Assembly: GCA_023393095.1 (NCBI GenBank)
Contig: JAEWMT010000094.1
Coordinates: 1-64,000, forward strand
Source: Bacillota bacterium
Lineage (GTDB): Bacteria; Bacillota; Clostridia; Lachnospirales; Lachnospiraceae
Length of the DNA: 64,000 bases
Reading direction: 5' to 3'
A program made the position numbers and the translations under genes. Shown here piece after piece: positions 8,430 to 14,493 of this stretch (position 1 is the first letter of the stretch; each line of letters starts with the position of its first letter). The notes beneath the pieces were generated by a model that was not told the origin of the DNA, did no database searches, and saw nothing but the letters and a program-made list of their open reading frames with translations.

Positions 8430-8525
8430 TCAGATAAAGACAATGGATTGAAGCTCTATATAAAATCTCAGGATTGCTGCTTTAATGATTTTCGCAGTAA
8501 TCCTAGGATATACCAGAGAATTCAT
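8430..8525 (-). CDS. Possible 31-residue leader peptide
   Basis: A short frame downstream of the four late promoters starts at ATG 8525 preceded by AAAGGAAA and encodes a small, hydrophobic, basic peptide (MNSLVYPRITAKIIKAAIL...). Part of it overlaps a hairpin (GGATTACTGC/GCAGCAATCC). It could be a leader peptide or chance; only the ribosome binding site and position support it. Confidence 0.2.
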   Translation of the reverse strand: MNSLVYPRITAKIIKAAILRFYIELQSIVFI

Positions 8526-8632
8526 TTTCCTTTATTTAATTATTTTGTAATCAGTGCCCACCCACTAAAAATTATTGATTACATTGCCCCGTGTCTATAA
8601 CACAACCTAGTTCGAATAACTTCACACATAGA

Positions 8633-8672
8633 TAAATAAAAGCATCCCTGTGGAAATCAATATTAGGGATGC
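8633..8672 (-). terminator. Hairpin terminator after late-promoter module D
   Basis: On the minus strand GCATCCCT pairs with AGGGATGC and is followed by TTTTATTTAT. It lies about 80 nt after the predicted start of promoter module D. A transcript from D would have to pass it to reach the tail operon, so it may be an antitermination or attenuation point. Confidence 0.6.
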
Positions 8673-8751
8673 CGATATCATAATGAGGTTTTATAAAAAA
8701 CTTATCTTTCATTATAAGAAGCTGTACATTTGTAAAAGCTTCCATAATACG

Positions 8752-8781
8752 ATTATAGCGGATTTAAATGTGATATGTGTG
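8752..8781 (-). promoter_or_regulatory. Late-promoter module D
   Basis: Minus strand: CACACATATCACA, 11 nt, then TATAAT preceded by CGC, followed by CGTATTATGGAA. It is the fourth and most diverged copy of a promoter module repeated at 8859, 9073 and 9350. The conserved box occupies the -35 position but does not resemble TTGACA, which suggests recognition by a special factor. Confidence 0.6.
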
Positions 8782-8798
8782 AAGGATAAAATACATAA

Positions 8799-8832
8799 TA
8801 AAAATCTCCCTCACAGATACACTGTAGGGAGA
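8799..8832 (-). terminator. Hairpin terminator after late-promoter module C
   Basis: Minus strand TCTCCCT pairs with AGGGAGA, followed by TTTTTATTATG. It lies roughly 20-50 nt downstream of the predicted start of promoter C, so most transcripts from C may be very short unless antitermination occurs. Confidence 0.55.
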
Positions 8833-8858
8833 ACTTGTTTGCAACTTTCCATAATATA

Positions 8859-8888
8859 ATTATAACAGCTTTTATTGTGATTTGTGTG
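8859..8888 (-). promoter_or_regulatory. Late-promoter module C
   Basis: Minus strand: CACACAAATCACA, 11 nt, then TGTTATAAT (extended -10), followed by TATATTATGGAAAGTTGC. The surrounding 85 bp including the downstream hairpin is duplicated almost exactly as module B at 9073-9102. Confidence 0.72.
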
Positions 8889-9013
8889 CTGTTATACTTT
8901 CTTTTCATTTATCTATCTGACAACCTCTCATATTTCCAATTAACATATTCGGCTGTATTTGAATCCTGTATTTCAATTATTATGGATTGCTGTGTTTTTT
9001 AGAAATGCAATAT

Positions 9014-9046
9014 TAAAATCTCCAGTACAGATACACTGCAGGGAGA
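9014..9046 (-). terminator. Weak hairpin after late-promoter module B
   Basis: Minus strand ATCTCC pairs with GGAGAT around a loop nearly identical to the module C hairpin, followed by TTTTAATATT. The stem is shorter than in C and the T-tract weaker, so termination would be partial. Confidence 0.4.
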
Positions 9047-9072
9047 TCAAAATTGCAACTTTCCATAATATA

Positions 9073-9102
9073 ATTATAACAGCTTTTGTTGTGATTTGTG
9101 TG
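9073..9102 (-). promoter_or_regulatory. Late-promoter module B
   Basis: Minus strand: CACACAAATCACA, 11 nt, TGTTATAAT, then TATATTATGGAAAGTTGC. Identical to module C in box, -10 and initial transcribed region apart from one spacer base. Confidence 0.72.
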
Positions 9103-9161
9103 CTGATATAACATCTCTTAAAGCTACCTTTATTTACTGCTTGGCATTGTGCTGGTGTATA

Positions 9162-9340
9162 TAGTTATAGTATTTACTGCTGTTGAAAATTCTGGCAAAT
9201 GCTACTGTATAGAATTCAGACTTATGCTGCTATATAGAATTCCGTCATGTACTATTTCTAGAATTCTAACATGTACTGCTTTTAGAATTCTAACATGTAC
9301 TACTGTTTAGAATTCTAGTATATACTGCTGTATAGGATTC
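9162..9340 (-). repeat. Tandem array of about eight 24-25-bp units with GAATTCTA core
   Basis: GAATTC occurs at 9212, 9237, 9261, 9285 and 9310, with variants at 9187 and 9335, a spacing of 24-25 bp throughout. A minus-strand unit reads about GAATTCTA n ACAGTAGTACATGTTA. Units are degenerate at both ends. The array lies in the leader between promoter A and promoter B. There are no unique spacers, so it is not CRISPR; it may bind a regulator repeatedly or form RNA structure. Confidence 0.8.
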
Positions 9341-9349
9341 CATATTACT

Positions 9350-9378
9350 ATTATAGCAGTCTTTATGTGATTTGTGTG
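9350..9378 (-). promoter_or_regulatory. Late-promoter module A
   Basis: Minus strand: CACACAAATCACA, 10 nt, then TGCTATAAT (extended -10), followed by AGTAATATGGAATCC. It is the upstream-most of four modules and lies closest to the sigma-like gene. The transcribed region carries the 24-25-bp tandem array. Confidence 0.68.
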
Positions 9379-9421
9379 CAGGTATATAATAATGAATAAA
9401 TTACAGTCAAAATCATAAATA

Positions 9422-9463
9422 AAAAGTGCAGCATGTCCAAAATAACGTTGCAACTGCACTTTT
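9422..9463 (-). terminator. Terminator of the regulator operon
   Basis: Minus strand AAAAGTGCAG pairs with CTGCACTTTT around a 22-nt loop and runs into TTTTTATTTA. It lies just after the stop of the sigma-like gene and separates it from the late promoters. The flanking A and T runs make it usable in both directions. Confidence 0.75.
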
Positions 9464-9505
9464 CTTTATTATCATCTTAACTTTAATATCATCAAATTAT
9501 TATTA

Positions 9506-9943
9506 TCATCTAATCCTTTTTCCCTTGTCTAAATACTTGGTAATTCGTTTTGACACTCCGCTTCGATCCATATGTAACTTCATACCGATTTCCTCCTGAG
9601 ATAAACCGTCAATAAAGCGGAAGGTAAATATCTGTCTGATTTCACTATCCGGTATCATATAGATATAATCATGAATTCGGCTTTCCATTTCTATCAGCTC
9701 TTCCAACTTCTTACTACGTTTTTTCTGAAGTTCATTGATTAAAATCTTCCTTTTGTCATATTCCTCCGTATCAACACCCGTTATGTAATAATATTTCTCT
9801 ATATATGGGAAATGTTTTGATGAACCTTTTACCCGGTCGGCAACCATTTGAACTCCTTTTTCCTCCAGTCTTTTGATACGGGTACTTAAATCTTCAATTT
9901 CACATTTAATTGCTCTATATTGGCTTAATTCCTGTTCTGTCAT
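9506..9943 (-). CDS. Sigma-like late activator of the tail locus (sigma-70 region 4 type)
   Basis: The 145-residue protein has a coiled-coil N-terminal half (LSTRIKRLEEKG, LQKKRSKKLEELIEMESRI) and a C-terminal helix-turn-helix (residues about 97-141: IRQIFTFRFIDGLSQEEIGM ... RSGVSKRITKYL) like sigma-70 region 4. This architecture is seen in phage-encoded sigma-like regulators (DUF1492/ArpU/Xpf-like) that switch on late operons. AAAGGATG precedes the ATG. It lies immediately upstream of four promoter modules with a non-consensus -35 box, which it may recognise. That pairing is inference; the HTH family call is good. Confidence 0.8.
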   Translation of the reverse strand: MTEQELSQYRAIKCEIEDLSTRIKRLEEKGVQMVADRVKGSSKHFPYIEKYYYITGVDTEEYDKRKILINELQKKRSKKLEELIEMESRIHDYIYMIPDSEIRQIFTFRFIDGLSQEEIGMKLHMDRSGVSKRITKYLDKGKRIR

Positions 9944-9977
9944 TAAATCATCCTTTCTTTTATCATTCTGCTTTCAG

Positions 9978-10280
9978 CTATTTCAACCTTCTTTTTTTAT
10001 GCTTTCCCTCCAATATATAATTTATTTTATTCTCAATACGATCAATATCTTCTGCTGAAAGGTTATCCTCCTCTGCCAATCCCAGATTATGAAGCGTATA
10101 ATAAACTCCTTTTGCTATACTTAATGTCCTATATGCTTCTTCTAAGTTTCGTTTGGATACACCTTCATGAATACTATTTGCCATATTAAGATATTTTCGC
10201 AGCCGCTTTTTTTGTATTATTATTGAATTTTTTTTTACCGGAATAATTGTTTTATCGATTGTATTACCTCCTTCTTCCAT
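9978..10280 (-). CDS. Small helical protein of unknown function in the regulator operon
   Basis: A 100-residue basic protein with helices NMANSIHEGVSKRNLEEAY and YYTLHNLGLAEEDNLS and a Lys/Arg-rich C-terminus (GKHKKRRLK). No known domain recognised. It is the first gene of a two-gene operon with the sigma-like activator (34-nt gap) and sits directly under an operator-overlapped promoter at 10347-10368. It might modulate the activator or bind nucleic acid, but nothing in the sequence proves this. A weak alternative start is unlikely because AGAGGGG precedes the ATG at 10280. Confidence 0.65.
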   Translation of the reverse strand: MEEGGNTIDKTIIPVKKNSIIIQKKRLRKYLNMANSIHEGVSKRNLEEAYRTLSIAKGVYYTLHNLGLAEEDNLSAEDIDRIENKINYILEGKHKKRRLK

Positions 10281-10346
10281 AAATTAAGACCCCTCTTTCG
10301 TGATAAAATATGTAATTACATTCCCCTTTCAGGAAGCATTATCCCT

Positions 10347-10368
10347 ATTATAACTCGCTTTTAGCTAG
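10347..10368 (-). promoter_or_regulatory. Promoter with operator copy 1 (regulator operon)
   Basis: Minus strand: CTAGCTAAAAGCGAGT followed directly by TATAAT. The same operator-like sequence overlaps the other two promoters of the switch (10627-10654 and 10693-10734). It would let a repressor silence the 9978/9506 operon and so the whole tail cluster. The -35 region is poor. Confidence 0.6.
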
Positions 10369-10559
10369 TCGTAGGATAAAAAAACATCATCTACAGAGAT
10401 TTGATACAAATTACATAGTTTGACAAACTGCCATACTTTAAAGGATGTATAACCATTTTCACAATTACCTATAGTCTCAGGTGTTACCCCAATAATATCA
10501 GTCGTTTCATTTTGTGTATACCTAGTGTATTTTCTTCTCTGAGCTAAAGTCATTTTCAT
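10365..10559 (-). CDS. Small Xre/Cro-type DNA-binding protein
   Basis: A 64-residue protein consisting of one helix-turn-helix of the Xre family: LAQRRKYTRYTQNETTDIIG, then VTPETIGNCENGYTSFKVWQ, then LCNLYQISVDDVFL. Most of the length is HTH, as in Cro-like proteins. It is transcribed divergently from the larger Xre repressor at 10757, under a consensus promoter whose -10 is overlapped by an operator. It resembles the Cro side of a lysogeny-type switch. Confidence 0.82.
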   Translation of the reverse strand: MKMTLAQRRKYTRYTQNETTDIIGVTPETIGNCENGYTSFKVWQFVKLCNLYQISVDDVFLSYD

Positions 10560-10626
10560 AAATCCTTCCCCTTTTTCCTACGCAAAATTCATATTTATTA
10601 TTCCCATGTAATATTTTGTATATCAT

Positions 10627-10654
10627 ATTATACTCGCTTTAAGTAAATTGTCAA
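10627..10654 (-). promoter_or_regulatory. Promoter of the Cro-like gene with operator copy 2
   Basis: Minus strand TTGACA (10654-10649), 16-nt spacer, TATAAT (10632-10627), both perfect consensus. The spacer end ACTTAAAGCGAGT is operator copy 2 and abuts the -10, as in copy 1. Confidence 0.75.
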
Positions 10655-10692
10655 GCTAAAAGTTAAACTTTCTTATTATTTTTTGGTGTTCT

Positions 10693-10734
10693 ACTCACTT
10701 TCAGCTTGCAAAACATGTGTTTGAATGGTATAAT
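10693..10734 (+). promoter_or_regulatory. Promoter of the Xre repressor gene with operator copy 3
   Basis: TTGCAA (10706-10711), 17-nt spacer, TATAAT (10729-10734). ACTCACTTTCAGCTTG at 10693-10708 is the third copy of the operator and covers the -35, allowing autoregulation. Confidence 0.72.
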
Positions 10735-10756
10735 TCTCTAGAAAGGAGGTAGTAAA

Positions 10757-11098
10757 ATGTCTGAAGAGGAAATTAGAAAGATATTTTCAAGGAACCTAAC
10801 TGAGATTCTAGAAAAAAGAAGCAAATCACAAAAGGATTTAGTAGATTTTATCAGGGTTAGCTCGTCAACAGTATCAAATTGGTGTACCGGCCAAAAATTA
10901 CCCCGAATGGATAAAGTGCAATTAATTGCAGGTTGGTTAGGAGTTAATAATTCTGACCTTCTTGAAAGTAAAAAGGTTGAACAGCAAGTTACATATGATG
11001 AAATGATAAAGATATACACTAGAGGCAAGAATAACTTAACTCCACAGGAAAAAATGAAACTTGCCAAGATAATTTTATCAGAGGATGAGGAAAAATAG
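10757..11098 (+). CDS. Xre-family repressor (ImmR-like)
   Basis: A 113-residue protein with an N-terminal Xre HTH (residues about 6-60: LTEILEKRSKSQKDLVDFIR, SSSTVSNWCTGQKLPRMDKV) and a short acidic C-terminal tail for dimerisation. GAAAGGAGG precedes its ATG. The stop is 2 nt from the start of an ImmA/IrrE-type protease gene, the pairing seen in ImmR/ImmA switches of mobile elements, where the protease cleaves the repressor after DNA damage. It probably represses the three promoters that share an operator motif. Confidence 0.85.
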   Translation: MSEEEIRKIFSRNLTEILEKRSKSQKDLVDFIRVSSSTVSNWCTGQKLPRMDKVQLIAGWLGVNNSDLLESKKVEQQVTYDEMIKIYTRGKNNLTPQEKMKLAKIILSEDEEK

Positions 11099-11100
11099 GC

Positions 11101-11775
11101 ATGGACTATGACAAGATAAAGTACGCAGTAGTTTCTATTTATGAAAAATGCGAAATCCATGAGCTTCCTTTTAACTGCTTTGAAATTCTTGATAAAATGG
11201 GATACCGTTATAAAAAATATTCCCAGTTAAAAGAAAATCAATATCAGGCATGTTTAGAATTGAGCCCAGATTCCTGTGTGATAGGCGATACTATATTTTA
11301 TAATGATAAAAAATCAAAACGAAGAATTCGCTTCTCACTCATGCATGAGTTAGGTCATATTGAACTTAATACCGATAATGAAACTGAAGCGAACCTGTTT
11401 TCAAGCAATATCCTATGCCCTTCCATGGCTTTACACTATGCAAGGTTAAGTAATATCAGAGAGATTTCAAATTTATTTAATATTTCATTGGAATGTGCTA
11501 AATATGCAAAGGAATTTTATGAAAAATGGCTATATAGTGTAAAGACCTATGGCATGACTGATATTGATAGAAAGATGTATCAACACTTTTATCATGAAGA
11601 TATCAACCAATTTGTTTTCAAAGAGACACAGTGTTTATATTGTGACGAAATTATATATAATTCAAATAAACCCATATGCAGAAAGTGTGACAAACCAGAG
11701 ATGGACAATGTAAATTATGGACCTTCCTATGATTTTCTAGTTGCTGAGAATGCATGGCTATATCGAGAATTATGA
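11101..11775 (+). CDS. ImmA/IrrE-type metallopeptidase with C-terminal zinc ribbon
   Basis: The 224-residue product carries the zinc protease motif HELGH at residues 82-86 (within RIRFSLMHELGHIEL) and a downstream ETEANLFSSNILCP segment supplying the further metal ligand, as in ImmA/IrrE (DUF955). Near residues 177-197 two CxxC pairs (CLYC and CRKC) form a probable zinc ribbon, an uncommon addition. Together with the preceding Xre gene it should form a repressor-plus-antirepressor module controlling the tail locus. Substrate identity is inferred from the gene pairing. Confidence 0.88.
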   Translation: MDYDKIKYAVVSIYEKCEIHELPFNCFEILDKMGYRYKKYSQLKENQYQACLELSPDSCVIGDTIFYNDKKSKRRIRFSLMHELGHIELNTDNETEANLFSSNILCPSMALHYARLSNIREISNLFNISLECAKYAKEFYEKWLYSVKTYGMTDIDRKMYQHFYHEDINQFVFKETQCLYCDEIIYNSNKPICRKCDKPEMDNVNYGPSYDFLVAENAWLYREL

Positions 11776-11907
11776 TTTAATGAGGATTTGGTTGTATTTG
11801 TCTATCTAGAAGGGAGCATTTTGTAAAGAAACAAATATATTAAAATAGTAAAAATACATTAAAATCAGCATATAATTATATAGATTAATAATGAAACAAG
11901 GTAATGT

Positions 11908-13212
11908 ATGGAGATATATATTGTTCAACCTGGAGATAATATTTATACAATAGCTGTAAAATACGGTGTTACTCCTTTACAGATAATATATGATAATGGT
12001 ATTGATAATCCCCTTAGCTTAATTCCCGGTCAAACGATCATAATTACATATCCCAGCAAGATTCATACTGTACAGGCTGGAGATAACTTATCCAGTATAG
12101 CAAGTTCTTATGGAATTTCAATTATGCAATTATTAAGAAACAACTCTTATTTATCTGGTAGAAATAATATCTACCCTGGTGAAACATTAGTTATTAGCTA
12201 TGACACCTCCAAAAAAATAAATGTAAATGGTTATACATATCCTTTTATCAATAAAGAAAATTTAAAAAGAACATTGCCTTTTCTTACTTTTCTATCAATT
12301 TTTAATTATAGAGTTTTGGATAAAGGTGAAGTACTCACGTATCGTGATGATTATGAAATCATAGAAATGGCGAAAGATTATGGAACAATTCCACTTTTAA
12401 TGATATCAACATTAAATCAATCCGGTGAAAATGATCTTGAAATTGCCTATAAGATATTATCGACAGCAGAATATCAAGACATTCTATTTCAAAATATTCT
12501 TAAAATACTTCAATCTAAAGGGTATTCGGGTGTTAATATAGTTATAAGTGCTATCAATACAAATAATCAAAATTTGTATATTAACTTTTTAACTAAAATT
12601 TCAAAACAACTTAATAATGAGGGATATTTACTCTTTGTAACAATAAATCCGAATATAAGATATGCTGATAATAAAATAACTTTTGAACAAATAGATTACA
12701 ATACGATAGGTAAATTAGTGTATAGATTAACGTTCTTTCAATACTATTGGGGCATTAATACAAACCCTCCTTCACCAGTAAGTTCCATAGAATTTTTGAA
12801 AGCTTTTTCCAATTACCTGATTTCAATAACTTTATTGGATAATATATCCATAGGAAAACCGGTATTAGCTTATGATTGGACATTACCTTTTATTCAGGGA
12901 GAATCGTATGCTAATTCTTTGTCGATTAATTCAGCTTTGACATTAGCTAATGAAGTAGGAACAACAATACAGTTTGATGAAACCTCTCAAACCCCATTTT
13001 ACTATTACAATCGTTCCTACGTTGGAGAACCAGAAGAACATATAGTTTGGTCTATTGATGCCAGAAGTATAAACGCATTAGATGATTTAATCGTTAATTA
13101 TGGCTATACCGGTTCAGGTATTTGGAATATTATGTCATTCAATCAGCAAATGTGGACCATAATAATTTCAAGATTTGAAATAACAAAATTAATACCAGAT
13201 AACATATCTTAA
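11908..13212 (+). CDS. LysM-GH18 spore-type protein lacking catalytic residues
   Basis: The 434-residue protein has two N-terminal LysM domains (about 2-49 and 51-98: VQPGDNIYTIAVKYG, VQAGDNLSSIASSYG) and a GH18 domain from about 105 to 425, close to YaaH/SleL-type spore cortex lytic enzymes (GYTYPFINKENLKRTLPFL, YDWTLPF, GIWNIMSF). In active members strand 4 reads G(V)NIDFE; here it is GVNIVIS (208-214), so the general acid Glu and the preceding Asp are missing. There is no signal peptide, as in coat-associated LysM proteins. It is probably a binding or structural pseudo-hydrolase. It lies just outside the tail locus and may not belong to it. Confidence 0.82.
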   Translation: MEIYIVQPGDNIYTIAVKYGVTPLQIIYDNGIDNPLSLIPGQTIIITYPSKIHTVQAGDNLSSIASSYGISIMQLLRNNSYLSGRNNIYPGETLVISYDTSKKINVNGYTYPFINKENLKRTLPFLTFLSIFNYRVLDKGEVLTYRDDYEIIEMAKDYGTIPLLMISTLNQSGENDLEIAYKILSTAEYQDILFQNILKILQSKGYSGVNIVISAINTNNQNLYINFLTKISKQLNNEGYLLFVTINPNIRYADNKITFEQIDYNTIGKLVYRLTFFQYYWGINTNPPSPVSSIEFLKAFSNYLISITLLDNISIGKPVLAYDWTLPFIQGESYANSLSINSALTLANEVGTTIQFDETSQTPFYYYNRSYVGEPEEHIVWSIDARSINALDDLIVNYGYTGSGIWNIMSFNQQMWTIIISRFEITKLIPDNIS

Positions 13213-13251
13213 TATAAACAAATTGTAGCAATAAATTCTCTTAAATCAATA

Positions 13252-13308
13252 CGGCTATCATCTTTGAACTTATACATGATATTTTGTGATAGCCGCATAC
13301 TTTTTCTA
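13252..13308 (+). terminator. Terminator after the LysM-GH18 gene
   Basis: CGGCTATCA pairs with TGATAGCCG around a 26-nt loop, followed by a T-rich run (CTTTTTCTATTTTTTTTC). Confidence 0.7.
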
Positions 13309-13468
13309 TTTTTTTTCTGTATACAATTTTGTAGACTCCCCCAAACTGTCAGCGACTTGTTTCTTTTGAAGAAAAGTATTAAAATATTGTTTAGAAAGGT
13401 CTATTCGATAATAAAATTGGTTTAGATTTAATCTAATTCATTGCTAAAGTGAAAAGGTGGTAGAAAAC

Positions 13469-14362
13469 ATGTTTACGACTGAAAAAGATAACTGCACTGA
13501 TCCCTTATATACTTATAAAAACAGGGAAAGCTTCAATTGTGACGAGAAAAGATACCATATTTTAATAATAGAAAGCGGTTCCGGTAGTATTACTTATGGC
13601 GGGCATAAAGAACTCTTTATGGCACCTGTGCTTTTTTGCTTTAACGAAAACGAGATTCCAACCATAGAAAACGGAAAAGGAATTATGTCAAGATCAATTT
13701 ATTTCAATCCTGAATTCATAAATAACAGATTTACCATCTATAACCTCCATCATCCTCCGGAGGATTTTACTCTGACTGATACCCGGGAAAGATATTGGTT
13801 CAGGGCTTTTTTTGAACGGACGGAAAATTACTTTGGAAGAATGGACTTAAATATAACAATTGTAAAGAGACTGACAAACCTGTTCGATCAGCTTACAGGT
13901 CAATTGGAGAATCAGCCTGATTATTATTGGCCTTGCAGATCCAGGTCATTCTTAATCGAAATGCTCATGTTGATTGACCAGAACTGGGTTATTGAGGACA
14001 AAAACAACCGCCTATTCACAACGGGGTATTCAGAGGAAGTTGAAAAGGTTATCCTGTATCTGTACAGTAACTATGCAGATAAAATTACGTTGTCTGATAT
14101 TGTGACGAAATTTAATATCGACAGAACGACGTTAACCAATAAATTCAAAGAAGAAGTAGGGGATACCGTAATTAACAGCTTGATCTATCTCCGCATTAAC
14201 TTAGCATCTTCTCTACTTAGGGATACCTTTATTCCGATATCCGAGATTACATATCGGGTAGGTTTTTCTGATGTATCCCATTTTAACAGATCATTTAAAA
14301 AGCATACCGGCTTTAATCCTTCAGATTACAGACAAACTTATAGTATTATGCTAAATACATAA
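13469..14362 (+). CDS. AraC-family transcriptional regulator
   Basis: From ATG 13469 the protein has 297 residues; this start is chosen over an in-frame GTG at 13457 because AAAGGTGG lies just before it. The N-terminal part has a cupin-like effector domain (HILIIESGSGSITYGGHKEL). The C-terminal 100 residues carry the two AraC HTH motifs (KITLSDIVTKFNIDRTTLTN and PISEITYRVGFSDVSHFNRS), ending with the classic FKKHTGFNPSDYRQ. The gene is 130 nt upstream of, and parallel to, a secreted MBL-fold protein gene which it may regulate. Confidence 0.9.
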   Translation: MFTTEKDNCTDPLYTYKNRESFNCDEKRYHILIIESGSGSITYGGHKELFMAPVLFCFNENEIPTIENGKGIMSRSIYFNPEFINNRFTIYNLHHPPEDFTLTDTRERYWFRAFFERTENYFGRMDLNITIVKRLTNLFDQLTGQLENQPDYYWPCRSRSFLIEMLMLIDQNWVIEDKNNRLFTTGYSEEVEKVILYLYSNYADKITLSDIVTKFNIDRTTLTNKFKEEVGDTVINSLIYLRINLASSLLRDTFIPISEITYRVGFSDVSHFNRSFKKHTGFNPSDYRQTYSIMLNT

Positions 14363-14493
14363 ATTATTTAAGAAGCTGCATAGGCAAACTCTTTTACTGA
14401 TAATATGTCAAAAATTTCTGCTAATCTACAATTCAAAGGATCGCAACAATGATATACCATAGAAGCAAATCTATTAAGGGAGGATTTAATTTT

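Noticed and set aside
9162..9340. CRISPR array
   Set aside because: Repeats are directly adjacent with 24-25-bp spacing and there are no unique spacers or cas genes.
1..11775. Complete prophage
   Set aside because: No integrase, replication, terminase, portal or capsid genes are found in the window. The head region expected before the sheath is absent. The left flank is not visible, so this is a strong preference and not proof.
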